Origin: Limnoperna fortunei
Taxonomy: Eukaryota > Mollusca > Bivalvia > Mytilida > Modiolidae
Length of the DNA stretch: 64,000 bases
Reading direction: 5' to 3'
NCBI GenBank assembly: GCA_944474755.1
Contig: OX104123.1
Coordinates: forward strand, 15,132,275-15,196,274
Below are positions 23,720 to 38,000 of this stretch, piece after piece. How positions within the stretch are numbered: the first letter of the stretch is position 1; the number at the start of each line of letters is the position of its first letter. The position numbers were made by a program, and so were the translations under genes. Below the pieces are notes generated by a model. The model was not told the DNA's origin, made no database searches, and saw only the letters and a list, made by a program, of their open reading frames with translations.

Positions 23720-26700
23720 CATAAGAAATACAGTAAGGTCTTCCCACTGGAAGTGGGAAAGACCTTAATAATCATAAGAAATACAGTAAGGTCTTCCCAC
23801 TGGAAGTGGGAAAGACCTTAATAATAATCAGAAGAAATACAATAAGGTCTTCCCACTGGAAGTGGGAAAGACCTTAATAATAATAATAATCAGAAGAAAT
23901 ACAGTAAGGTCTTCCCACTGGAAGTGGGAAAGACCTTAATAAAAGGACATTTGTTCAGTAGAACAAATGCACAGGAAGGTCTTTCCCTCGTTATCGTTTC
24001 TATAGGAAAAACTGGCGTTAAACGTTAAACAAGAGGTCCCAGAGGGTGAAAATCTATCATTTTACATCGTAATATACCCGTATACCCCCCCCCCCCCCCC
24101 CACCCCGGGGGGTTTCTATTCCATTGTTTCTAGAACGTTATTATTAAAAAATTTAAGGAAAAAAAAGGGCCCGGCCCCACCACCCCCGGGCCAGCATGAT
24201 TTATTGTTTTTGACATGCTGTCCCTGGGTGGAGAGTTGGGCCCTTTTTGGGTTCATAGTTTTATATGCAACTATGATTATATAAAAACCGGGAACCAGTT
24301 TTTTTGTTTATTTGTTTGTTTGTTTACTTTTCTGTTTTTAACTATATGTTTGGTATTTTAATGACTTTTCTTGACTTGTAGGGGAAGAGAAAGAGATTTA
24401 TGGTAAAAGGCAAAGAACAGAACTGGCTGGAGTCACGTGACATTGTTATATAATATCACGGAGATAGTTTTATTTTATCATTCTAGGGAGTTACGATGGT
24501 CTGAACGGACCTATATATGACATGATGCACGATCTGTAATCTCAGTGATTGTTTAATTCAGGACGACACGGATTAATATCAACGGAGCATTGTTTCAATT
24601 TGTTATTGTTTCAGATCGATCATTTAAAGACATTTTTCAAATTATTTCATAGGAATTTCACGCTGGAAAATAAGGACACGAGTCACGTAGCAGACGACCG
24701 AATAAACATAAAATTCACATCGGAAATTGTTTCAATTTGATTCAAATGTGAGGTAAAATGCAGTTCGGATAGTTAGAACAACTTGTTGAGAAAGGATTTA
24801 CACTATGATTCACTGACGATAACTGAAATGGACATCACAGCTGACGAAATTTACAAATAAGGGGGAGGGGTTGTCATGTGTTTCAATCTGGGATTTGGAG
24901 GATTTATTGACTCGCATACTTTGAGGAAATACGTTTTTAGACTGAAATCCACATTCTAAACGGAAAATATCTTCTTTTTACCTAACAAAGTAAGTTGATT
25001 AAATTTAGTGTTAACTTTGGTCATGTATATTGAAAAAATGTACACTAGTCTATGAACATGATGAAAGTAGACCAAACTACATAACATTTTATGCAAAACT
25101 TATTTTGTCATACATCTTGGTATTTTTAATTGATTGTCTCCATACAATATTATTATTATGATTCAGAAATAGCTTTGTACTCATTTTTAATGGAGAAACA
25201 CACTAAAATGGGACACAACAGCTTTACATATTTTAAATTTAATAATTAAACAATAAGGAAAAGAGGGAAACTTGTAGAAATCACAAGGTTTTGTTTTAAC
25301 TTTGGATTAAAAGTGTCGATTTAGGCTATTGTCTCAGTGTTGAACATTTTTTCATGAAAATCTAAGAATATAGTGTACCATTTTTAAAGTATTTGCACTT
25401 AAATTGCTAATTTCTGTATATATGTTCAAGTTAACATCATTTCAATCATTTTAATAATTATCACATTTGGTTTAATACAGCAATTTTGCAACAAAGTGCA
25501 TGTTTTCTTCACTCGACACATAATTACGCATTGTAGGAACTCACTCAATGTTCATTATTTTATCAATTTTTGTTTAATACAGCAATTTTGTAACAAAGTG
25601 CATGTTTTCTTCACTCGACACATAATTACGCATTGTAGGAACTCACTCAATGTTCATGATTTTATCAATTTTTGCCAAAAGTTATTTTTTTATGTTACAA
25701 AAACTACATGTAGTATGTACTTAAAATTTGAAATTAGTGTTTAAGCCATTTTGAAATGTCCATCATTGAAAAATTTTAAGTCTCATATGATTACCCCTTT
25801 CTAAGCCAAAAAGTACTAATATCTTGATACATATAATAATTCTTAGTTTTTTTTTTTCGCTCGACAAGTCTTATCAGGTCCATATCAAATGAGCTCGAAG
25901 ATATAAGATACTCTCTAGATACTGGTTATGTGTTACGTTTTATATATTGTAACACTTCTTAGTGTCTGGACAGGTCTGATTAATTGCAGCAAAGACGTGT
26001 ATTTTTTTTATCGTGATGTATGTTTTCCTTTATATTCATGAGCTTTGGTCAAAAAGCTAGGCAGATTCTTCGCACACGACATATGACCATGTTAATTATA
26101 TTATCTCTAACCGTTTTCAAGTTTTAACCAAAAAACCGAATAACTCGAACATGTCAAGGGCTGTTACTTGAAAACGGTTCATCGCACACCTTCAGTTCAA
26201 ATGTACCAAATGAAGGTCTCAACAAAATTTAGCAGATACGTGTCAAGGGCCATAACCTGGAAAACGGTTTGTCACACAGTTTTCAACACTATATATCAAA
26301 TGTAGATCTCAATGAGAGGAACATTTTTCTCATATATTGTCTGCTTCAATTTTGTATGGTTTTTGAGTTATATTGAAAATAAAAGTTAGCCGAAACCAGT
26401 CAAGGGCCATAACCTCGAAAACGGTTTGTCGCATAGTTTTCAACTATTTATATCAAATGTAGATCTCAATGAGAGGAACATTTTTCTCATATATTGTCTG
26501 CTTCAATTTTGTATGGTTGTTGAGTTATATTGAAAATAAAAGTTAGCCGAAACCAGTCAAGGGCAATAACCTCGAAAACGGTTTGTCGCACAGTTTTTAA
26601 CTATTTATATCAAATGTAGATCTCAATGAGAGGAACATTTTTCTCATATATTGTCTGCTTCAATTTTGTATGGTTTTTGAGTAATATTGAAAACAAAATT

Positions 26701-27472
26701 TAGCCAAAACCTGTCAAGGGCAATAACTCCTAAACGGTTCATTGAACAATTTTTGACATAACAGACCAAATGAAGGTCTTAATGAGAGGAACATTTTTCT
26801 TATATATTGTCTGCTTCAATTTTGTATGGTTTTTGAGTAATATTGAAAACAAAATTTAGACGAAACCTGTCAAGGGCAATAACTCCTAAATGGTTCATTG
26901 AACAATTTTTGACATAGAATACCAAATGTAGGTCTCAATGAGAGGAGTATTTTTCCAATTTATTGTCTGCTTCTATCTTTTACAGTTTTCGAGTTGTTAT
27001 GATAACAAGATTGGAGGCCTAAGGTCGAGGTCATATCTGAACTTTGACCTTGAGATTTTCTTGAAGGTAATATCACAGGACAACAAATGGTGAAGACCCA
27101 AGGTGTTTTCGACTTCCAGTTTGTGAGTTTTGGTGATGTCCGGAGTCATTGAAACATTCAAGGTATACCGCTCGCCTTCGCTCGACAAAATTTTTTGGCC
27201 AAATTATGGCACAAAGTTGTCTCAAAAGTTCCTTAACATTTCTCACTTTTCAGTTTTTCTCTAAATTTTATAGTTTCTGAGTTAACCTGATAACAAGGTT
27301 TTCGGTGTTTGGGCAGATAACTCTGTAAAGAAAAAGTTTTCGGTGTCGCAGGGTCAAATCTGAACAGGTCTTAAGAGTGCGATACTTGCTTTGAAAGATC
27401 AAAATGATATGTCGCGAACCCTTTTTTATGGACTGTTTTGAAAATGTGGCGGAAAAAAAAAGGAAGAATAAT
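23720..27472 (+). repeat. Module B5 (subfamily B-I)
   Basis: 3753 bp copy with the longest poly-C run (17) and several changes in the next 110 bp: GCCTCCCC became CCACCCC, GTTCTTATTAC became GTTATTATTAA, and CCCCTCCACCCCA became CCCCACCACCCCC. The heat-shock-like motif loses its last TTC. Its AAT tract is very short (GGAAGAATAAT). The rest matches B3 and B4. Confidence 0.92.
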
Positions 27473-28467
27473 GAAAGGCCATTTGTTCAGAGAACAAATG
27501 TGAGGTCTTTCCCAGTATGGTAAATATGGGGATTCTGTTGACGTTTTGTCTGTTCCTTATTACAAAATGTCACTAGCAGTCATGAAAATTAGTTATTTCA
27601 GTAAAACAAGTCATCCCTATTCACACTACATATGGTTGCTAAGGACTTTTGTGACCGTTGCTAGGGACAAATTGTCACTTCCGGTTGTAGAATAGTGTAT
27701 TTCACCTAAATACTTCATCCTGATTCTAAATATATATGGTTACTAAGGACTTTTTATGATGGTTACCTTGTTGCTATGGTGTGACCTTGACCCATGACCT
27801 TTGACCTTTGGCTCAAATTGATGCTCTTTTGATACTGATCACTTTAAACCTATATGTTTACTATATTATCTCTAACCGTTTTCAATTTATAAGTCAAAAA
27901 CCAATCAACCAAAACATGTCAAGGGCAATAACTCCTAAACGGTAAATTGAACAGTTTCGGACATATAAGACCAAATGTAGGCCTCAATGAGAGGAGTATT
28001 TTTCCAATTTATTGTCTGCTTCCATCTTTTACGGTTTTCGAGTTGTTATGATAACAAGATTCGAGGCCTAAGGTTGAGGTCATATCTAAACTTTAACCTT
28101 GAGATTTTCCTGAAGGTCATGTCACAGAACAACAAATGGTGAACAGCCAAGGTGTTTTCGACTTCCGGTATGTGAGTTTTGGTGATAACCATAGTAATTG
28201 ATACATTTAAGGTATACTGCTCGCCTCCGCTCGACAAAATTTTTTGGTCAAATTATGACACAAAGTTGTCTCAAAAGTTCCTTAACATTTCTCACTTTTC
28301 AGTTTTTCTCTAAATTTTATAGTTTCTGAGTTGTTCTGATAACAAGGTTTTCGGTGTTGGGGCAGATAACTCTGTAAAGAAAAAGTTTTCGGTGTCGAAG
28401 TGTGAACACCGAATAGGTCTTAAGAGTACGATACTTGGTTTAAAAGATCAAAATGATATGTCGCGAA
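27473..28467 (+). repeat. Module C2, a left-A/D, right-C chimera
   Basis: The head and left half follow the A/D version (CCCAGTATGGTAAATATGG, GTCACTAGCAGTCATG, CTTGACCCATGACC). From about 27800 on the sequence follows C1 (GACCTTTGGCTC, TTTTGATACTGATCAC, TAAACCTATATG). The switch lies within a shared TGACCTTTGACC stretch, which suggests recombination there. It ends, like C1, at GTCGCGAA joined to a truncated copy. Confidence 0.82.
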
Positions 28468-28984
28468 CTCCATCTTTTACGGTTTTCGAGTTGTTATGAA
28501 AACAAGATTCGAGGCCTAAGGTTGAGGTCATATCTAAACTTTAACCTTGAGATTTTCCTTAAGGTCATGTCACAGAACAAGAAATGGTGAACAGCCAAGG
28601 TGTTTCCGACTTCCGGTTTGTGAGTTTTGGTGATAACCGGAGTGATTGAAACATTCAAGGTATACCGCTCGCCTTCGCTCGACAAAATTTTTTGGCCAAA
28701 TTATGGCACAAAGTTGTCTCAAAAGTTCCTTAACATTTCTCATTTTTCAGTTTTTCTCTAAATTGTATAGTTTCTGAGTTGTTCTGATAACAAGGTTTTC
28801 GGTGTTGGGGCAGATAACTCTGTAAAGAAAACGTTTTCGGTGTCGCAGGGTGAACACCGAACAGGTCTTAAGAGTACGATACTTGGTTTCAAAGATCAAA
28901 ATGATATGTCGCGAAGTCTTTTTCACAGACTGTTTTGAAATGTGGCGGAAGAAAAAGAATAAGAATAATAATAATAATAATAAT
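28468..28984 (+). repeat. Truncated module C2'
   Basis: Tail-only copy starting CTCCATCTTTTACGG directly after GTCGCGAA, the same junction as C1'. Ends AAGAATAAGAATAATAAT. The shared junction shows that C1-C1' and C2-C2' descend from one event. Confidence 0.85.
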
Positions 28985-29043
28985 CAGAAGAAATACAGTA
29001 AGGTCTTGCCACTGGAAGTGGGAAAGACCTTAATAATAATAAT
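28985..29043. repeat. Single palindrome unit before A6
   Basis: Inverted repeat as at 8120, with one change in the left arm (AAGGTCTTGCCACT) and two extra AAT triplets after it. Confidence 0.88.
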
Positions 29044-30110
29044 GAAAGGTCATTTGTTCAAAGAACAAATGTGAGGTCTTTCCCAGTATGGTAAATATGG
29101 AGATTCAGTTGACGTTTTGTCTGTTCCTTATTACAAAATGTCACTAGCAGTCATGAAAATTAGTTGTTTGAGTAAAGGAAGTCATCCCTATTCTCACTAC
29201 ATATGGTTGCTAAGGACTTATGTGACCGTTGCTAGGGACAAATTGTCACTTCCGGTTGTAAAATAGTGTATTTCACCTAAATACTTCATCCTGATTCTAA
29301 ATATATATGGTTACTAAGGACTTTTTATAATGGTTACCTTGTTGCTATGGTGTGACCTTGACCCATGACCTTTGACCTTGGGCTCAAATTGAAGCTCTTT
29401 TCAGACTGATCACTTTAGCTATGCATGTTTACCATATTATCTCTAACCGTTTTCAAGTTATTAGTCAAAAACCAATCAACCGAAACATGTCAAGGGCAAT
29501 AACTCCTAAACGGTTCATTTAACAGTTTCGGACTTAAAAAACCAAATGTAGGTCTCAATGAGAGGAGTATTTTTCCAATTTATTGTCTGCTTCTATCTGT
29601 TACGGTTTTCGAGTTGTTATGATAACAAGATTCGAGGCCTAAGGTCGAGGTCATATCTGAACTTTGACCTTGAGATTTTCTTTAAGGTCATGTCACAGAA
29701 CAACAAATGGTGAACAACCAAGGTGTTTTCGACTTACGGTTTGTGAGTTTTGGTGATAACCGGAGTCATTGAAACATTCAAGGTATACCGCTCGCCTTCG
29801 CTCGACAAAATTTTTTGGCCAAATTATGGCACAAAGTTGTCTCAAAAGTTCCTTAACATTTCTCACTTTTCAGTTTTTCTCTAAATTTTATAGTTTCTGA
29901 GTTAACCTGATAACAAGGTTTTCGGTGTTTGGGCAGATAACTCTGTAAAGAAAAAGTTTTCGGTGTCGCAGGGTCAAATCTGAACAGGTCTTAAGAGTAC
30001 GATACTTGGTTTGAAAGATCAAAATGATATGTCGCGAACCCTTTTTTATGGACTGTTTTGAAAATGTGGCGGAAAAAAAAAGGAAGAATAATAATAATAA
30101 TAATAATAAT
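29044..30110 (+). repeat. Module A6 (1067 bp)
   Basis: Sixth and last A copy, same layout and length as A1. It is the only A followed by a B-II module. Confidence 0.93.
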
Positions 30111-33100
30111 CATAAGAAATACAGTAAGGTCTTCCCACTGGAAGTGGGAAAGACCTTAATAATCATAAGAAATACAGTAAGGTCTTCCCACTGGAAGTGG
30201 GAAAGACCTTAATAATAATCAGAAGAAATACAATAAGGTCTTCCCACTGGAAGTGGGAAAGACCTTAATAATAATAATAATCAGAAGAAATACAGTAAGG
30301 TCTTCCCACTGGAAGTGGGAAAGACCTTAATAAAAGGACATTTGTTCAGTAGAACAAATGCACAGGAAGGTCTTTCCCTCGTTATCGTTTCTATAGGAAA
30401 AACTGGCGTTAAACGTTAAACAAGAGGTCCCAGAGGGTGAAAATCTATCATTTTACATCGTAATATACCCGTATACCCCCCCCCCCCCCCGCCTCCCCGG
30501 GGGGTTTCTATTCCATTGTTTCTAGAACGTTCTTATTACAAAATTGAAGGAAAAAAAAGGGCCCGGCCCCTCCACCCCAGGGCCAGCATGATTTATTGTT
30601 TTTGACATGCTGTCCCTGGGTGGAGAGTTGGGCCCTTTTTGGGTTCATAGTTTTATATGCAACTATGATTATATAAAAACCGGGAACCAGTTTTTTTGTT
30701 TATTTGTTTGTTTGTTTACTTTTCTGTTTTTAACTATATGTTTGGTATTTTAATGACTTTTCTTGACTTGTAGGGGAAGAGAAAGAGATTTATGGTAAAA
30801 GGCAAAGAACAGAACTGGCTGGAGTCACGTGACATTGTTATATAATATCACGGAGATAGTTTTATTTTATCATTCTAGGGAGTTACGATGGTCTGAACGG
30901 ACCTATATATGACATGATGCACGATCTGTAATCTCAGTGATTGTTTAATTCAGGACGACACGGATTAATATCAACGGAGCATTGTTTCAATTTGTTATTG
31001 TTTCAGATCGATCATTTAAAGACATTTTTCAAATTATTTCATAGGAATTTCACGCTGGAAAATAAGGACACGAGTCACGTAGCAGACGACCGAATAAACA
31101 AAAATTCACGTCGGAAATTGTTTCAATTTGATTCAAATGTGAGGTAAAATGCAGTTCGGATAGTTAGAACAACTTGTTGAGAAAGGATTTACACTATGAT
31201 TCACTGACGATAACTGAAATGGACATCACAGCTGACGAAATTTACAAATAAGGGGGAGGGGTGGTCATGTGTTTCAATCTGGGATTTGGAGGATTTATTG
31301 ACTAGCATACTTTGAGGAAATACGTTTTTAGACTGAAATCCACATTCTAAACGGAAAATATCTTCTTTTTACCTAACAAAGTAAGTTGATTAAATTTAGT
31401 GTTAACTTTGGTCATGTATGATGTATATTGAAAAAATGTACACTATGAACATGATGAAAGTAGACCAAACTACATAACATTTTATGCAAAACTTATTTTG
31501 TCATACATCTTGGTATTTTTAATTGATTGTCTCCATACAATATTATTATTATGATTCAGAAATAACTTTGTACTCATTTTTAATGGAGAAACACACTAAA
31601 ATGGGACACAACAGCTTTACATATTTTAAATTTAATAATTAAACAATAAGGAAAAGAGGGAAACTTGTAGAAATCAAAAGGTTTTGTTTTAACTTTGGAT
31701 TAAAAGTGTCGATTTAGGCTATTGTCACAGTGTTGAACATTTTTTCATGAAAATCTAAGAATATAGTGTACCATTTTTAAAGTAATTGCACTTAAATTGC
31801 TAATTTCTGTATATATGTTCAAGTTAACATCATTTCAATCATTTTAATAATTATCACATTTGGTTTAATACAGCAATTTTGCAACAAAGTGCATGTTTTC
31901 TTCACTCGACACATAATTACGCATTGTAGGAACTGGCTCAATGTTCATTATTTTATCAATTTTTGTTTAATACAGAAATTTTGTAACAAAGTGCATGTTT
32001 TCTTCACTCGACACATAATTACGCATTGTAGGAACTCACTCAATGTTCATGATTTTATCAATTTTTGCCAAAAGTTAGTTTTTTATGTTACAAAAAGTAC
32101 ATGTAGTATGTACTTAAAATTTGAAATTAGTGTTTAAGCCATTTTGAAATGTCCATCATTGAAAATTTTTAAGTCTCATATGATTACCCCTTTCTAAGCC
32201 AAAAAGTACTAATCTTGATACATATTAATTCTTAGTTGTTTTTTTTCGCTCGACAAGTCTTATCAGGTCCATATCAAATGAGCTCGAAGATATAAGATAC
32301 TCTCTAGATACTGGTTATGTGTTACGTTTTATATATTGTAACACTTCTTAGTGTCTGGACAGGTCTGATTAATTGCAGCAAAGATGTGTATTTTTTTTAT
32401 CGTGATGCATGTTTTCCTTTATATTCATGAGCTTTGGTCAAAAAGCTAGGCAGATTCTTCGCACACGACATATGACCATGTTAACTATATTATCTCTAAC
32501 CGTTTTCAAGTTTTAACCAAAAAACGGAATAACTCACACATGTCAAGGGCTGTTACTCGAAAACGGTTCATCGCACACCTTTGGTTCAAATGTACCAAAT
32601 GAAGGTCTCGACAAAATTTAGCATATACGTGTCAAGGGCCATAACCTGGAAAACTGTTTGTCACACAGTTTTCGACACTATATATCAAATGTAGATCTCA
32701 ACGAGAGGAACATTTTTCTCATATATTGTCTGCTTCAATTTTGTATGGTTTTAGAGTTATATTGAAAATAAAAGTTAGCCGAAACCAGTCAAGGGCCATA
32801 ACCTCGAAAACGGTTTGTCGCACAGTTTTCAACTATTTATATCAAATGTAGATCTCAATGAGAGGAACATTTTTCTCATATATTGTCTGCTTCAATTTTG
32901 TATAGTTTTTGAGTAATATTGAAAACAAAATTTAGCCAAAACCTGTCAAGGGCAATAACTCCTAAACGGTTCATTGAACAATTTTTGACATAAAAGACCA
33001 AATGTAGGTCTCAATGAGAGGAACATTTTTCTTATATATTGTCTGCTTCAATTTTGTATGGTATTTGAGTAATATTGAAAACAATATTTAGCCGAAACCT

Positions 33101-33719
33101 GTCAAGGGCAATAACTCCTAAATGGTTCATTGAACAATTTTTGACATAGAAGACCAAATGTAGGTCTCAATGAGAGGAGTATTTTTCCAATTTATTGTCT
33201 GCTTCTATCTTTTACAGTTTTCGAGTTGTTATGATAACAAGATTGGAGGCCTAAGGTCGAGGTCATATCTGAACTTTGACCTTGAGATTTTCTTGAAGGT
33301 AATATCACAGGACAACAAATGGTGAAGACCCAAGGTGTTTTCGACTTCCAGTTTGTGAGTTTTGGTGATGACCGGAGTCATTGAAACATTCAAGGTATAC
33401 CGCTCGCCTTCGCTCGACAAAATTTTTTGGCCAAATTATGGCACAAAGTTGTCTCAAAAGTTCCTTAACATTTCTCACTTTTCAGTTTTTCTCTAAATTT
33501 TATAGTTTCTGAGTTAACCTGATAACAAGGTTTTCGGTGTTTGGGCAGATAACTCTGTAAAGAAAAAGTTTTCGGTGTCGCAGGGTCAAATCTGAACAGG
33601 TCTTAAGAGTACGATACTTGGTTTGAAAGATCAAAATGATATGTCGCGAACCCTTTTTTATGGACTGTTTTGAAAATGTGGCGGAAAAAAAAAGGAAGAA
33701 TAATAATAATAATAATAAT
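30111..33719 (+). repeat. Module B6 (subfamily B-II)
   Basis: First B-II copy (3609 bp). It differs from B-I by one fewer monomer (five instead of six), CATGTATGATGTATATTG for CATGTATATTG, GACTAGCATAC for GACTCGCATAC, loss of AGTCT after TACACT, and AGTACGATACTTGGT in the tail. The heat-shock-like motif is intact at 30520-30532; the poly-C run is 15. The left 1.2 kb is nearly B-I, so B-I and B-II differ mainly in body and array. Confidence 0.92.
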
Positions 33720-35090
33720 GAAAGGTCATTTGTTCAAAGAACAAATGTGAGGTCTTTCCCGGTATGGTAAATTAGGGGATTCTGTTGACGTTTTGTCTGT
33801 TCCTTATTGCAAAATGTCACTAGCAGTCATGAAAATAAGTTATTTGAGTAAAGCAAGTCATCCCTATTCACACTTCATATGGTTGCTAAGTACTTTTGTG
33901 ACCGTTGCTAGGGAAAAATTGTAACTTCCGATTGTTAAATAGTGTATTCCACTTAAATACTTAATCCTGATTCTAAATATAGATGGTTACTAAGGACTTT
34001 TTATGATGGTTACCTTGTTGCTATGGTGTGACCTTGACCCATGACCTTTGACCCTGGGCTCAAATTGAAGCTCTTTTCATACTGATCACTTTAGCTACGC
34101 ATGTTTATCATATTATCTCTAATCGTTTTCAAGTTATTAGTCAAAAACCAATCAACCGAAACATGTCAAGGGCAATAACTCCTAAACGGTTCATTGAACA
34201 ATTTTTGACATAATAGACCAATTGTAGGTCCCAATAAGAGGAGTATTTTTCCAATTTATTGTCTGCTTCTATCTTTTACAGTTTTCGAGTTATAAGTCAA
34301 AAACCAATCAACCGAATCATGTCAAGGGCAATAACTCCTAAACGGTTCATTGAATAATTTTTGACATTATAAACCAATTGTAGGTCGCAATGAGAGGAGT
34401 AGTTTTCCAATTTATTGTTTGCTTCTATTCTTTACGGTTTTCGAGTTATAAGTCAAAAACCAATCAACCGGAACATGTCAAGGGCAATAAATCCTAAACG
34501 GTTAATTAAACAGTTTTGGACATAAAAGACCAAATGTAGGTCTCAATAAGAGGAGTATTTTTGCAATTTATTGTCTGCTTCCATCTTTTACGGTTTTCGA
34601 GTTATTATGATAACAAGATTCGAGGCCTAAGGTCGAGGTCATATCTGAACTTTGACCTTGAGATTTTCTTTAAGGTCATGTCACAGGACAACAAATATTG
34701 AACACCTAAGGCATTTTCGACATCTGATTTGTGAGTTTTGGTGATAACCGGAGTCATTGAAACATTCAAGGTATACCGCTCGCCTTCGCTCCACCAAATT
34801 TTTTGGCCAAATTATGGCACAAAGTTGTCTCAAAAGTTCCTTAACATTTCTCACTTTTCAGTTTTTCTATAAAATTTATTGTTTCTGAGTTGTTCTGATA
34901 ACAAGGTTTTCGGTGTTTGGGCAGATAACTCTGTCAGTAAAAAGTATTCGGCTTGCAAAACGCAGTCTCAAGTAAAGAATATAGTCCAGGTCTATAATCC
35001 AAAGTTTCGAAATGATATGTCGCGAACTCTCAAATTGATGGGCTTTCGAAAAGTGGCGGATGAAAAAGAAAGAATAATAATAATAATAAT
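33720..35090 (+). repeat. Module D1 (three monomers, variant tail)
   Basis: Head as in D0 (CCCGGTATGGTAAATTAGG), a TGACCT cluster, and three monomers (GTCAAGGG at 34164, 34321 and 34477). The tail differs from all others after TCGGTGTTTGGGCAGATAAC: it reads CTTGCAAAACGCAGTC and CAAGTAAAGAATATAG, then returns to GATATGTCGCGAA and AAGTGGCGGATG before (AAT)n. An 86-codon frame from 34879 runs through this tail into the next palindrome and is not credible as a gene. Confidence 0.87.
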
Positions 35091-38000
35091 CAGAAGAAAT
35101 ACAATAAGGTCTTTCCCTTGGAAAGGGGAAAGACCTTAATAATCATAAGAAATACAGTAAGGTCTTCCCACTGGAAGTGGGAAAGACCTTAATAATCATA
35201 AGAAATACAGTAAGGTCTTCCCACTGGAAGTGGGAAAGACCTTAATAATAATCAGAAGAAATACAATAAGGTCTTCCCACTGGAAGTGGGAAAGACCTTA
35301 ATAATAATAATAATCAGAAGAAATACAGTAAGGTCTTCCCACTGGAAGTGGGAAAGACCTTAATAAAAGGACATTTGTTCAGTAGAACAAATGCACAGGA
35401 AGGTCTTTCCCTCGTTATCGTTTCTATAGGAAAAACTGGCGTTAAACGTTAAACAAGAGGTCCCAGAGGGTGAAAATCTATCATTTTACATCGTAATATA
35501 CCCGTATACCCCCCCCCCCCCGCCTCCCCGGGGGGTTTCTATTCCATTGTTTCTAGAACGTTCTTATTACAAAATTGAAGGAAAAAAAAGGGCCCGGCCC
35601 CTCCACCCCAGGGCCAGCATGATTTATTGTTTTTGACATGCTGTCCCTGGGTGGAGAGTTGGGCCCTTTTTGGGTTCATAGTTTTATATGCAACTATGAT
35701 TATATAAAAACCGGGAACCAGTTTTTTTGTTTATTTGTTTGTTTGTTTACTTTTCTGTTTTTAACTATATGTTTGGTATTTTAATGACTTTTCTTGACTT
35801 GTAGGGGAAGAGAAAGAGATTTATGGTAAAAGGCAAAGAACAGAACTGGCTGGAGTCACGTGACATTGTTATATAATATCACGGAGATAGTTTTATTTTA
35901 TCATTCTAGGGAGTTACGATGGTCTGAACGGACCTATATATGACATGATGCACGATCTGTAATCTCAGTGATTGTTTAATTCAGGACGACACGGATTAAT
36001 ATCAACGGAGCATTGTTTCAATTTGTTATTGTTTCAGATCGATCATTTAAAGACATTTTTCAAATTATTTCATAGGAATTTCACGCTGGAAAATAAGGAC
36101 ACGAGTCACGTAGCAGACGACCGAATAAACAAAAATTCACGTCGGAAATTGTTTCAATTTGATTCAAATGTGAGGTAAAATGCAGTTCGGATAGTTAGAA
36201 CAACTTGTTGAGAAAGGATTTACACTATGATTCACTGACGATAACTGAAATGGACATCACAGCTGACGAAATTTACAAATAAGGGGGAGGGGTGGTCATG
36301 TGTTTCAATCTGGGATTTGGAGGATTTATTGACTAGCATACTTTGAGGAAATACGTTTTTAGACTGAAATCCACATTCTAAACGGAAAATATCTTCTTTT
36401 TACCTAACAAAGTAAGTTGATTAAATTTAGTGTTAACTTTGGTCATGTATGATGTATATTGAAAAAATGTACACTATGAACATGATGAAAGTAGACCAAA
36501 CTACATAACATTTTATGCAAAACTTATTTTGTCATACATCTTGGTATTTTTAATTGATTGTCTCCATACAATATTATTATTATGATTCAGAAATAACTTT
36601 GTACTCATTTTTAATGGAGAAACACACTAAAATGGGACACAACAGCTTTACATATTTTAAATTTAATAATTAAACAATAAGGAAAAGAGGGAAACTTGTA
36701 GAAATCAAAAGGTTTTGTTTTAACTTTGGATTAAAAGTGTCGATTTAGGCTATTGTCACAGTGTTGAACATTTTTTCATGAAAATCTAAGAATATAGTGT
36801 ACCATTTTTAAAGTAATTGCACTTAAATTGCTAATTTCTGTATATATGTTCAAGTTAACATCATTTCAATCATTTTAATAATTATCACATTTGGTTTAAT
36901 ACAGCAATTTTGCAACAAAGTGCATGTTTTCTTCACTCGACACATAATTACGCATTGTAGGAACTGGCTCAATGTTCATTATTTTATCAATTTTTGTTTA
37001 ATACAGAAATTTTGTAACAAAGTGCATGTTTTCTTCACTCGACACATAATTACGCATTGTAGGAACTCACTCAATGTTCATGATTTTATCAATTTTTGCC
37101 AAAAGTTAGTTTTTTATGTTACAAAAAGTACATGTAGTATGTACTTAAAATTTGAAATTAGTGTTTAAGCCATTTTGAAATGTCCATCATTGAAAATTTT
37201 TAAGTCTCATATGATTACCCCTTTCTAAGCCAAAAAGTACTAATCTTGATACATATTAATTCTTAGTTGTTTTTTTTCGCTCGACAAGTCTTATCAGGTC
37301 CATATCAAATGAGCTCGAAGATATAAGATACTCTCTAGATACTGGTTATGTGTTACGTTTTATATATTGTAACACTTCTTAGTGTCTGGACAGGTCTGAT
37401 TAATTGCAGCAAAGATGTGTATTTTTTTTATCGTGATGCATGTTTTCCTTTATATTCATGAGCTTTGGTCAAAAAGCTAGGCAGATTCTTCGCACACGAC
37501 ATATGACCATGTTAACTATATTATCTCTAACCGTTTTCAAGTTTTAACCAAAAAACGGAATAACTCACACATGTCAAGGGCTGTTACTCGAAAACGGTTC
37601 ATCGCACACCTTTGGTTCAAATGTACCAAATGAAGGTCTCGACAAAATTTAGCATATACGTGTCAAGGGCCATAACCTGGAAAACTGTTTGTCACACAGT
37701 TTTCGACACTATATATCAAATGTAGATCTCAACGAGAGGAACATTTTTCTCATATATTGTCTGCTTCAATTTTGTATGGTTTTAGAGTTATATTGAAAAT
37801 AAAAGTTAGCCGAAACCAGTCAAGGGCCATAACCTCGAAAACGGTTTGTCGCACAGTTTTCAACTATTTATATCAAATGTAGATCTCAATGAGAGGAACA
37901 TTTTTCTCATATATTGTCTGCTTCAATTTTGTATAGTTTTTGAGTAATATTGAAAACAAAATTTAGCCAAAACCTGTCAAGGGCAATAACTCCTAAACGG

